Shown here piece by piece: positions 1 through 5,459 of a DNA stretch of 6,352 nt; the first letter of the stretch is position 1, and each line of letters opens with the position of its first letter. A model generated the notes under the pieces. The model searched no databases. It was given only the letters and a program-made list of their open reading frames with translations, and was not told the origin of the DNA. Source of the DNA: Gammaproteobacteria bacterium (GTDB lineage Bacteria > Pseudomonadota > Gammaproteobacteria > S012-40); assembly GCA_029857925.1 (NCBI GenBank), contig JAOUGF010000129.1, positions 1 through 6,352 on the forward strand. Reading direction: 5' to 3'. The translations under genes were made by a program, and so were the position numbers.

Positions 1-54
1 CTGTTTGGTAGTCAACCATTAGCCGAGTGTCAAGAAATTCAGAGTTCAATTTAT

Positions 55-87
55 AGGCCCGATATCGCGAGGTATTGGGCCTTTTTT
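55..87 (+). terminator. Intrinsic terminator of an unidentified upstream unit
   Basis: A 12-bp stem (55-66 pairing with 71-82, two G-U wobbles) is closed by a GCGA tetraloop of the stable GNRA type. A run of six T (82-87) follows, and a second run of T lies at 91-97. This is a textbook rightward Rho-independent terminator. Bases 1-54 before it must belong to the 3' end of a transcript that starts left of the window. The + frames there hit stops at 9-11 and 20-22, or stay open to 138 straight through the terminator, and no protein or RNA family is recognisable. On the minus strand the stem is not followed by a T tract, so termination should be one-way. Confidence 0.85.
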
Positions 88-153
88 ATGTTTTTTTATA
101 GTTTTCCCTTTAATTCCTGTTCGCGTGCTAGTACCTGATCTACGTACCCCAGG

Positions 154-159
154 TATAAT
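154..159 (+). promoter_or_regulatory. Perfect TATAAT -10 box, candidate promoter
   Basis: TATAAT matches the sigma-70 -10 consensus exactly and is preceded by a G at the extended -10 position. No convincing -35 hexamer lies 16-18 bp upstream (the bases there read GTACCT or similar), so the assignment is tentative. A transcript from here would start near 166, immediately before the 169-199 hairpin, and run toward pepN. Confidence 0.25.
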
Positions 160-168
160 CGAATCACT

Positions 169-199
169 TAACGCCGCAGAGGCGCGGCGCTGAACGTTA
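169..199. other. GC-rich hairpin / nested inverted repeat
   Basis: CGCCGC (172-177) and GCGGCG (184-189) form a 6-bp GC stem around a 6-base loop. An outer pair, TAACG (169-173) with CGTTA (195-199), could replace part of it and give a longer stem with an asymmetric internal loop. There is no T tract on either side, so it is not an intrinsic terminator. It lies just downstream of a TATAAT box and could be the 5' end structure of a leader RNA. The function is unknown. Confidence 0.4.
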
Positions 200-218
200 T
201 CCATGAACTGCGGTATCA

Positions 219-247
219 TTGAATTCGCAAGCGTATGATATTATATA
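219..247 (+). promoter_or_regulatory. Candidate sigma-70 promoter for pepN
   Basis: TTGAAT (219-224) is followed after exactly 17 bp by TATATA (242-247), inside the most AT-rich patch of the region. Each hexamer matches four of six consensus bases. It would give a pepN leader of about 280 bases. A rival is TTGACG (337-342) with CATCAT (360-365), also spaced by 17 bp. The choice between them cannot be made from sequence alone. Confidence 0.25.
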
Positions 248-293
248 GAATAATTAATCTAGCCGGGCAGGTCGTGGACATGATTAAGCCGGA

Positions 294-314
294 TGTAGGC
301 CTTGTGGGCCTATA
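294..314. other. Perfect 8-bp hairpin in the pepN leader
   Basis: Bases 294-301 pair with 307-314, with one G-U, around the five-base loop TTGTG; the core is TAGGCC/GGCCTA. Neither side has a T tract, so it is unlikely to be a simple terminator. It may be an RNA structure in the long pepN leader or a DNA dyad bound by a protein. Confidence 0.4.
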
Positions 315-518
315 CAATAGAAAATAGGTCAAATTATTGACGGGTTGCAAAGCAAATTTCATCATTTGGCGTACGATATCCAGATCGTCAACCGCAGAGC
401 ATAGGCACAAATCCCGCTTGGCTACCGGCATTAGACGTTGCTCTTAGTTAGACAAACCTCTGTACCCTTGTGGTAAGAGTTGAGGCAAATTAATTGTTTT
501 GGAAGTTTAATAGCGAAC

Positions 519-530
519 CCTCGCGAGGAA
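519..530 (+). promoter_or_regulatory. pepN ribosome-binding site within a palindrome
   Basis: GAGGAA (525-530) sits six bases before the ATG at 537 and fixes that codon as the start. An in-frame TTG at 480, 19 codons upstream, lacks such a site. The Shine-Dalgarno sequence is the right half of a perfect 10-bp palindrome, CCTCGCGAGG (519-528). In RNA this can only make a 3-bp stem with a CGCG loop, so its effect on translation is probably small. Confidence 0.75.
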
Positions 531-536
531 AATTTT

Positions 537-3188
537 ATGTCCGCCAACCCCTCTGTGCAAACAAACTTTCTGGCCGACTATAGCGCGCCGAAATATAGAG
601 TGCAAAGTATCGCGCTCGATTTTGATTTGGGTGAGGCGCACACGCGGGTCACCACAGACTTGGAAATTACCGCGCTTTATCCGGCGAGCGAGACACATCC
701 CTTGGTCTTATTTGGTGCCGAGTTGGAGTTGCTGTCCATCGCGTTGGACGAGCGAACACTAAGTCCTGAGGATTATATGCGTGATGACGCGAGCCTCACG
801 TTGACCAGGGTGCCGCGACAGTTTCATTTGCGCATCGTCACGAAAATCTATCCGCAACAAAACACGACGTTGAACGGTTTGTATTGTTCCAGCGGCAATT
901 TTTGCACACAGTGCGAGCCGGAAGGGTTTAGGCGTATCACCTATTATCTCGATAGGCCCGATGTGATGAGCATCTTCACGGTGACCTTGCGCGCGGACAA
1001 AAAACGTTATCCGCATTTGCTTTCTAACGGCAATCTTGTGGAGATACGTGATGAGGCCGACGGCAGGCACAGTGCGCGATGGCATGACCCGTTTCCGAAG
1101 CCCAGTTATCTATTTGCGTTGGTGGCCGGTGATCTCGCGCGTATCGACGATGAATTTGTGACCATGTCGGGCCGCCGTGTCGCGTTACGCGTGTACGTGC
1201 AGCACCATAATGCCGATCAGTGCGGTCATGCGATGCTTTCGCTGAAAAACGCGATGCGTTGGGACGAAGAAAAGTACGGGCGCGAATACGATCTCGATAT
1301 CTACATGGTGGTGGCCGTCGATGATTTTAATATGGGCGCGATGGAGAACAAAGGGCTCAATATTTTTAATTCAAAATATGTGTTGGCCAGGCCTGATACC
1401 GCGACGGACGCGGATTTCCAACATATAGAAGGCGTAATCGGTCACGAGTATTTTCACAATTGGTCGGGTAATCGTGTGACGTGCAGGGATTGGTTTCAGT
1501 TGAGTTTAAAGGAAGGATTCACTGTTTATCGCGACCAAGAATTCAGCGCCGACATGGGCTCGCGTGGCGTGAAACGCATCGCCGATGTGAATGTGTTACG
1601 CACGCACCAATTTCGCGAGGATGCCGGCCCGATGGCGCATCCGGTGCGGCCTGAGTCCTATGTTGAAATCAATAATTTTTATACGATGACGGTGTATAAC
1701 AAAGGCGCGGAAGTCGTGCGCATGCTGGCGTATCTGGTGGGCGCAGAGGGGTTCAGGCGCGGCACGGACTTGTATTTTGACCGCCACGATGGGCAGGCGG
1801 TGACGACCGACGACTTTGTGCGCGCATTGGAAGATGCAAATGATCTCGATTTATCGCAATTCAAATTGTGGTATCGGCAGGCAGGCACGCCAGTGGTGAA
1901 TGTCTCGCGTCGTTATGACGCCAAGACCCGCAGCTTTGCGTTGACGATAGAACAATCGTGCACAGCGTCGCCTGGACAGTCTTCCAAACAGCCTTTTCAC
2001 ATTCCTATTGCTATGGCATTATTGGATCGCGAGGGTAAAGAGTTACCATTAAAGTTGTTGGGCGAGGTGACTTCTGCGGGCACTACACGCGTATTGCAGT
2101 TGCGCGAGGCGGTGCAGACGTTTGTTTTTGAGGACGTGGCGCAAGCGCCGACGCCGTCATTGTTACGGGGGTTTTCCGCGCCCGTAAAATTGAATATCGA
2201 TTTCGATGATAAAGATCACGCGTTTTTGTTGGCACATGACGGTGACGAATTTAACCGATGGGAATCCGGGCAGCGGTTGGCGCTGAAGTTGATTCTAACA
2301 TTGATGGAAGCGGTGAAGGCGGACGCGCCGTTAATGATGAATGATGGTTACGTGCGGGCGATGCGCAGCGTGTTGGGCGATCGCAGCCTAGACCCTGCGA
2401 TGAAGGCGCAGATATTGACGTTGCCAGCGGAAGGTTATGTCGCAGAATTCACCGACAGTATTGATCCGGGCGCAATTCACCGGGCCTGTCGTTTTGTACG
2501 CGCCGCGTTGGCGCGCGAACTGGTCGATGTGTTTGCGTCAGTTTATGAAGAATTGTCCGATCGGGGACCGTACAAAATTGACGGAGACGCGATGGGTCGT
2601 CGCGCGTTACGCAATGTGTGTTTGGGGTATATGATGGAATTAGATGACCCAAACATACATAAACGCTGCATCACTCAGTATCGCCATTCCAATAATATGA
2701 CGGATACGTTGAGTGCAATGTATTTTTTGTGTAATACCGCAGGTGTTGAACGCGATGAAATCCTGACGGATTTTTATCAACGCTGGCAGCATGAGGCATT
2801 GGTGGTGGATAAATGGTTGAGCCTGCAGGCGGGTTCGCGTTTGGATGACGCCGTACAGCGTGTGCGCGCGTTGACCTCTCATCAGGCCTTTAATATCAAG
2901 AATCCCAATAAGGTGCGCGCGCTGATTGGGGCGTTTAGTGGAAATATCGTGCGTTTTCACGACATCAGTGGCGAAGGATATGCGTTGGTTGCGGATTATG
3001 TCGAACGCCTGAATAGTATGAATCCGCAAATCGCCGCGCGTTTAGTCTCCGCTTTCACGCTGTGGAGGAAATACGAGCCGACGCGTGGGCGTCTGATGGA
3101 GGCGCAATTAAAACACATTGCGGCGGTACCAGGTTTATCTAAAGACGTGTATGAAATCGTCAATAAGAGTTTGTCGATGGAATATTGA
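537..3188 (+). CDS. pepN: Aminopeptidase N (M1 zinc metallopeptidase)
   Basis: Cytoplasmic zinc aminopeptidase that removes N-terminal residues from peptides in the last steps of protein turnover. The protein has 883 aa from the ATG at 537, close to the 870 aa of E. coli PepN, and aligns along its whole length. Visible signatures are QCE (125-127, substrate N-terminus binding), the exopeptidase motif GAMEN (267-271), the zinc motif HEYFH with H303, E304 and H307, the third zinc ligand E326, and the catalytic Tyr Y387. All sit six residues beyond the E. coli positions. By analogy the domains are an N-terminal beta domain (~1-199), a thermolysin-like catalytic domain (~200-450), a beta domain (~451-552) and an alpha-helical C-terminal domain (~553-883). 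There is no signal peptide. The gene appears monocistronic: nothing in the same direction lies nearby, and it converges on the ferredoxin gene 47 bp downstream. All key residues are present. Confidence 0.98.
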   Translation: MSANPSVQTNFLADYSAPKYRVQSIALDFDLGEAHTRVTTDLEITALYPASETHPLVLFGAELELLSIALDERTLSPEDYMRDDASLTLTRVPRQFHLRIVTKIYPQQNTTLNGLYCSSGNFCTQCEPEGFRRITYYLDRPDVMSIFTVTLRADKKRYPHLLSNGNLVEIRDEADGRHSARWHDPFPKPSYLFALVAGDLARIDDEFVTMSGRRVALRVYVQHHNADQCGHAMLSLKNAMRWDEEKYGREYDLDIYMVVAVDDFNMGAMENKGLNIFNSKYVLARPDTATDADFQHIEGVIGHEYFHNWSGNRVTCRDWFQLSLKEGFTVYRDQEFSADMGSRGVKRIADVNVLRTHQFREDAGPMAHPVRPESYVEINNFYTMTVYNKGAEVVRMLAYLVGAEGFRRGTDLYFDRHDGQAVTTDDFVRALEDANDLDLSQFKLWYRQAGTPVVNVSRRYDAKTRSFALTIEQSCTASPGQSSKQPFHIPIAMALLDREGKELPLKLLGEVTSAGTTRVLQLREAVQTFVFEDVAQAPTPSLLRGFSAPVKLNIDFDDKDHAFLLAHDGDEFNRWESGQRLALKLILTLMEAVKADAPLMMNDGYVRAMRSVLGDRSLDPAMKAQILTLPAEGYVAEFTDSIDPGAIHRACRFVRAALARELVDVFASVYEELSDRGPYKIDGDAMGRRALRNVCLGYMMELDDPNIHKRCITQYRHSNNMTDTLSAMYFLCNTAGVERDEILTDFYQRWQHEALVVDKWLSLQAGSRLDDAVQRVRALTSHQAFNIKNPNKVRALIGAFSGNIVRFHDISGEGYALVADYVERLNSMNPQIAARLVSAFTLWRKYEPTRGRLMEAQLKHIAAVPGLSKDVYEIVNKSLSMEY

Positions 3189-3197
3189 TGCGAGTGC

Positions 3198-3221
3198 TCC
3201 TGGGCAGTGTGCTGCTCAGGA
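3198..3221. terminator. Hairpin between convergent genes, possible terminator
   Basis: A 10-bp stem with one G-U (3198-3207 with 3212-3221) closes a four-base TGTG loop in the 47-bp gap between pepN and the leftward ferredoxin gene. The short outer pair GTGC (3194-3197) and GCAC (3231-3234) could lengthen it. Neither strand has a following T tract, so it is not a canonical intrinsic terminator. Its place between two convergent stop codons still suggests transcript end formation or 3'-end protection for both genes. Confidence 0.4.
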
Positions 3222-3235
3222 TGTCCTGTTGCACG

Positions 3236-3574
3236 TTATTGGGGCCCGCGATGATAAATAAGTTCTTCCACCGGCTTGCCCTGCACCAGGTGTTCGTTAA
3301 TAATGCGGTCTAAGTTGGTGGGCGTCACGTTGTAATACCAGATGCCATCGGGTTGTATGCACAATATCGGGCCGGATTTGCAGGTTGCAAAACAATGTGT
3401 GCGCGTGCGTTTTACGCGTAGCTCGCCTTGATCTATCCCCGCCGCCTTAAATTTTTCCGCCAGGCTTTGAAAGAGTTGTTCAGACTCACCTTCTTGCGTG
3501 CAGCGTGGGCCGACGCAAACCAGCATGTGGCGTTTATATACGCCCATTTTAGGCTTCTCAAGTTCAATGTGCAT
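3236..3574 (-). CDS. Thioredoxin-like [2Fe-2S] ferredoxin
   Basis: Small (112 aa) soluble protein predicted to bind one [2Fe-2S] cluster and carry electrons in the cytoplasm; its partner is unknown. Cysteines C20 and C25 (CVGPRC) and C61 and C65 (CFATC) give the C-x4-C...C-x3-C pattern of the thioredoxin-like ferredoxin family, which includes the NuoE subunit of complex I and Azotobacter Shethna-type ferredoxin. A fifth cysteine, C72, follows in GPILC. The rest fits the fold: a first beta strand (HMLVCVG) leads to the first cysteine pair, and a YYNVTP strand plus a C-terminal helix (~85-98) end the domain. The ATG at 3574 has only a weak GAGA upstream. An in-frame ATG at 3547 (residue 10) with GAGAAG six bases before it is an equally plausible start and keeps the whole domain. 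It is divergent from the cysteine-desulfurase-like gene. No nuo genes are visible, so it is not called nuoE. Confidence 0.88.
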   Translation of the reverse strand: MHIELEKPKMGVYKRHMLVCVGPRCTQEGESEQLFQSLAEKFKAAGIDQGELRVKRTRTHCFATCKSGPILCIQPDGIWYYNVTPTNLDRIINEHLVQGKPVEELIYHRGPQ

Positions 3575-3637
3575 AGCGATCTCGCAATTTGATAACGCAG
3601 GTGAGGTTGTTCAGGCGTTTGGTGCGGTGTAGTTCGA

Positions 3638-3651
3638 GCATACTGCATACT
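3638..3651. repeat. Tandem 7-bp repeat GCATACT x2
   Basis: GCATACT occurs twice in direct tandem, 64 bp upstream of the ferredoxin start. On the ferredoxin strand it reads AGTATGC twice and lies where a promoter would be: TTGAAT (3663-3658) is followed after 15 bp by TATGCT (3642-3637), a weak match. It could be an operator or simply chance. Confidence 0.3.
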
Positions 3652-3692
3652 AGAATAATTCAAAACGATTTGCTATAGAAAAATTTTAGCAT

Positions 3693-3716
3693 AAAAGCCC
3701 GCAACACTTTGGCGGG
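3693..3716 (-). terminator. Weak terminator-like hairpin facing the ferredoxin gene
   Basis: On the minus strand CCCGC (3716-3712) pairs with GCGGG (3702-3698), with two further A-T pairs possible across a bulged G. The stem is followed by C and then four T (3696-3693). This resembles a weak leftward intrinsic terminator about 120 bp before the ferredoxin start. It could attenuate a leftward transcript that begins further right, or end a small leftward RNA. On the plus strand no T tract follows. Confidence 0.3.
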
Positions 3717-3745
3717 AATAGATTATTGTTTGCAAAATCAGTTGT

Positions 3746-3775
3746 TTGTCACTATCATCAAGAAAAGTTTATACC
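3746..3775 (+). promoter_or_regulatory. Candidate sigma-70 promoter of the class-V gene
   Basis: TTGTCA (3746-3751, five of six consensus bases) is followed after 18 bp by TATACC (3770-3775, four of six). Transcription would begin near 3782 and give a leader of about 145 bases. That leader includes the dyad at 3800-3818, the small hairpin at 3875-3893 and an upstream ORF. Confidence 0.35.
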
Positions 3776-3799
3776 AAAATATTTCGAATCAGTGTTGAT

Positions 3800-3818
3800 T
3801 GACGTCGCAATGATGTCA
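3800..3818. promoter_or_regulatory. Imperfect 7-5-7 inverted repeat, possible operator
   Basis: TGACGTC (3800-3806) and GATGTCA (3812-3818) are inverted copies with one mismatch around GCAAT. Position and size suit a dimeric regulator binding just downstream of the candidate promoter. TGATGT recurs at 3841, exactly 30 bp after its copy at 3811. No specific regulator can be named. Confidence 0.3.
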
Positions 3819-3880
3819 TGGGGTCTATCACGCTACACCTTGATGTGAATAAGGCGCGCAGCGGATAGGGAGGCGGCTCT

Positions 3881-4015
3881 ATGGTTGAGAGTCACAGATG
3901 GGGTGAGTTTACAAAGAGGTGCAGGTTATGGGCAAGGAAGGGATGGAAGGTAATTTATTGCAAGGGGATTACCGGCGTTTTTGGAACGAGAAATTGCGTC
4001 CGTTGTTCGATGTAA
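3881..4015 (+). CDS. Possible upstream ORF overlapping the class-V gene
   Basis: A 44-codon reading frame in a different frame from the class-V gene runs from the ATG at 3881 to a TAA at 4013-4015 and overlaps that gene by 88 bases. GGGAGG (3868-3873) lies seven bases before its ATG and is a better Shine-Dalgarno match than the one used by the main gene. The predicted peptide is basic and has four cysteines (C14, C27, C39, C42) and three tryptophans. It resembles nothing I know. Its start codon falls in the loop of a 6-bp hairpin (3875-3880 with 3888-3893). It may be a regulatory leader peptide or chance; most of its length is forced by the overlapping gene. Confidence 0.2.
   Translation: MVESHRWGEFTKRCRLWARKGWKVIYCKGITGVFGTRNCVRCSM
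3916..3921 (+). promoter_or_regulatory. Ribosome-binding site choosing the ATG at 3928
   Basis: GAGGTG lies six bases before the ATG at 3928. The in-frame GTG at 3919 is inside this same sequence and so has no site of its own, and a stop codon (3904-3906) closes the frame upstream. A third in-frame ATG at 3943, with AAGGA only four bases before it, is a less likely start. Confidence 0.65.
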
Positions 4016-5346
4016 AAGGCCTGGATTACACGGTTAAATTAACCGACGGTCGTGATGTACGTTATGTCAATCTCGATCACGCGGCTACCACGATGCCGTT
4101 TTTAGAAGTGAAAAATTTTATCAATGAATGGTTCAATAGTTATGGCAGCGTGCACCGCGGTGAAGGTCAGAAGTCGGTTTCTACCACTCACCAATATGAT
4201 GCGACGCGCGAGCGGATTTGTAAATTCGTCGGCGCGCGCGCGGATAACTATGTTATTTTCACGAAGAATACCACAGAGTCTATTAATCAAGCTGCGGCCT
4301 TGTGGGCGCGCTATCCCGGTAAGGTGTTGGTATCGGATATTGAACATTCCTCCAATCTATTGCCGTGGGTGACAAAAGGCACGGTGGTACAGTATCGCAC
4401 CGACCAAGACGGATTGGTCGATTTGAATGAAATCGAGAAAATTCTGAAAGCGCGCGCGCAGGGCCCGCTGGAAGAGCGTATCAAATTGGTGACGTTTACC
4501 GCGTGTTCCAATATTACTGGATATTCTCCTCCAATATATGATATTGCCAGGCTCGCGCATCGTTATGGCGCGCAGGTGTTCGCGGATTTGTGTCAATACA
4601 TCCCCCATGAATCAGTGGATATGTTGCCTAACGATGACGAGGCTCACCTGGATTTTATCGCATTTTCCGGACACAAAATGTTTGCACCCTACGGTATCGG
4701 TGTGTTGGTGGGGCCTAAGGCCTTTTTTGATCAGCAAATGCCTTATCATATCGGTGGCGGCAATTTGCCCTATATTACACGCGGCTTGGAAATAAAACGC
4801 TATTTTACTGAGCGTGCGCATGACGCGGGTACACCGAATGCGATGGGGCCTATGGCGCTCGTGAAGGCGATGGATGTGTATGATCGTATCGGTTTACCGA
4901 GCGTGGTGGCCTATGAACACGCGTTGGTATGCTACGCGTATCACAAGCTAAATGCCATTCCCGGCATTCGTATGCACGTGCCGCCCGATCGGATCAAACA
5001 CGTGATTCCGTATGACTTGGACGGTTTTGATGCGCGGTTGATCGCGGCGGTGCTTTCTAAAGAGTACGGCGTTGGGTTGCGCTCAGGTGCGTTTTGTACC
5101 TATGAATATGTGCGCAAACTGAAGCGTATTACGGATGCCGACGATCGTCGTATTGCGACCGAGGTTGATCAAGGCTTGACGCGCAATATCCCCTGTATCG
5201 CGCGCGCGAGTTTTTCGATCAGTAATAGCTTTGACGATTGCGATACCTTTGTTGACGCGATGCGCGACGTTGCGGCCAAAGGCGTGCAGCATTTTCAGAC
5301 GCGCTATGTACAGGATACGCAAACCGGCAACTGGTCGCTGAAATAG
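3928..5346 (+). CDS. Class-V aminotransferase, cysteine desulfurase-like
   Basis: PLP-dependent fold-type I enzyme of 472 aa, predicted to act as a cysteine desulfurase or selenocysteine lyase-like enzyme (removing S or Se from cysteine or selenocysteine to give alanine). The substrate is not proven. Landmarks match SufS-type enzymes: NLDHAATT near the N-terminus, H140 in DIEHSSN (stacks on PLP), D220 and Q223 in ADLCQ (PLP ring nitrogen and oxygen contacts), Schiff-base lysine K250 in SGHKM, and C390 in RSGAFC, at the place of the catalytic SufS cysteine. GTPN and the RASFSISN segment near the C-terminus are also family features. It is longer than SufS (~406 aa), with about 20 extra N-terminal residues. 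The RSGAFCTYEY motif resembles a separate class-V branch with FCAHPY at this place, so it is probably not the housekeeping SufS or IscS. No suf or isc genes adjoin it. It appears to be transcribed alone and ends at a strong terminator. Confidence 0.85.
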   Translation: MGKEGMEGNLLQGDYRRFWNEKLRPLFDVKGLDYTVKLTDGRDVRYVNLDHAATTMPFLEVKNFINEWFNSYGSVHRGEGQKSVSTTHQYDATRERICKFVGARADNYVIFTKNTTESINQAAALWARYPGKVLVSDIEHSSNLLPWVTKGTVVQYRTDQDGLVDLNEIEKILKARAQGPLEERIKLVTFTACSNITGYSPPIYDIARLAHRYGAQVFADLCQYIPHESVDMLPNDDEAHLDFIAFSGHKMFAPYGIGVLVGPKAFFDQQMPYHIGGGNLPYITRGLEIKRYFTERAHDAGTPNAMGPMALVKAMDVYDRIGLPSVVAYEHALVCYAYHKLNAIPGIRMHVPPDRIKHVIPYDLDGFDARLIAAVLSKEYGVGLRSGAFCTYEYVRKLKRITDADDRRIATEVDQGLTRNIPCIARASFSISNSFDDCDTFVDAMRDVAAKGVQHFQTRYVQDTQTGNWSLK

Positions 5347-5363
5347 TTGAACTCAGTAAAGTG

Positions 5364-5401
5364 GGGCCATACTCGAATCTCTGAGTATGGCCCATTTTTT
5401 T
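5364..5401 (+). terminator. Strong intrinsic terminator of the class-V gene
   Basis: A perfect 11-bp stem (5364-5374 with 5383-5393, GGGCCATACTC and its complement) has an eight-base loop and is followed by A and seven T (5395-5401). It begins 17 bp after the TAG stop. On the minus strand no T tract follows the stem, so it serves the rightward gene. No separate terminator for leftward alaA was found in 5402-5459. Confidence 0.93.
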
Positions 5402-5459
5402 GCAGTGATACCTACGGTGCGAACGTAACGAAGTGATGCGGTGTAGGCGTGCCGTTTGC

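Larger units (their letters stand above)
88..524. other. Gene-poor region upstream of pepN
   Basis: No gene is recognised here. The region is mixed in composition, with an AT-rich patch at about 234-260. Three dyads stand out: a GC-rich hairpin at 169-199, a perfect 8-bp stem at 294-314, and a looser stem in which CTCTTA (441-446) pairs with TAAGAG (474-479), with inner ACAA (452-455) and TTGT (468-471). A short dyad ACGAT/ATCGT sits at 373-377 and 384-388. TTAGAC occurs twice, at 431-436 and 448-453. A 71-codon leftward ORF (216-431) exists but lacks a good ribosome-binding site and resembles no known family. pepN's promoter should lie here, giving a leader of up to a few hundred bases. Confidence 0.6.

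Noticed and set aside
1..54. Possible 3' end of a tRNA gene (a GTTCAA-like T-loop sequence at 44-49)
   Set aside because: The bases on the two sides do not form a T stem, and no acceptor end or CCA is present.
480..536. Extended pepN start at the in-frame TTG at 480 (902 aa)
   Set aside because: There is no ribosome-binding site before 480, while GAGGAA is well placed before the ATG at 537. The extra 19 residues have no counterpart in PepN, whose homology starts just after the ATG.
2640..3029. 129-codon leftward ORF antisense to pepN, and the other ORFs inside pepN, the class-V gene and alaA
   Set aside because: They lie within strongly conserved coding frames, have no ribosome-binding sites and show no recognisable domains; they are shadows of the real genes.
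3433..3663. 76-codon leftward ORF overlapping the ferredoxin gene in another frame
   Set aside because: The ferredoxin frame carries the conserved cysteine pattern; this one is a shadow without domain features.
5411..5447. CCTAC/GTAGG inverted repeat as a terminator for alaA
   Set aside because: The stem is only 5 bp with a loop of 27 bases, and no T tract follows on the minus strand.
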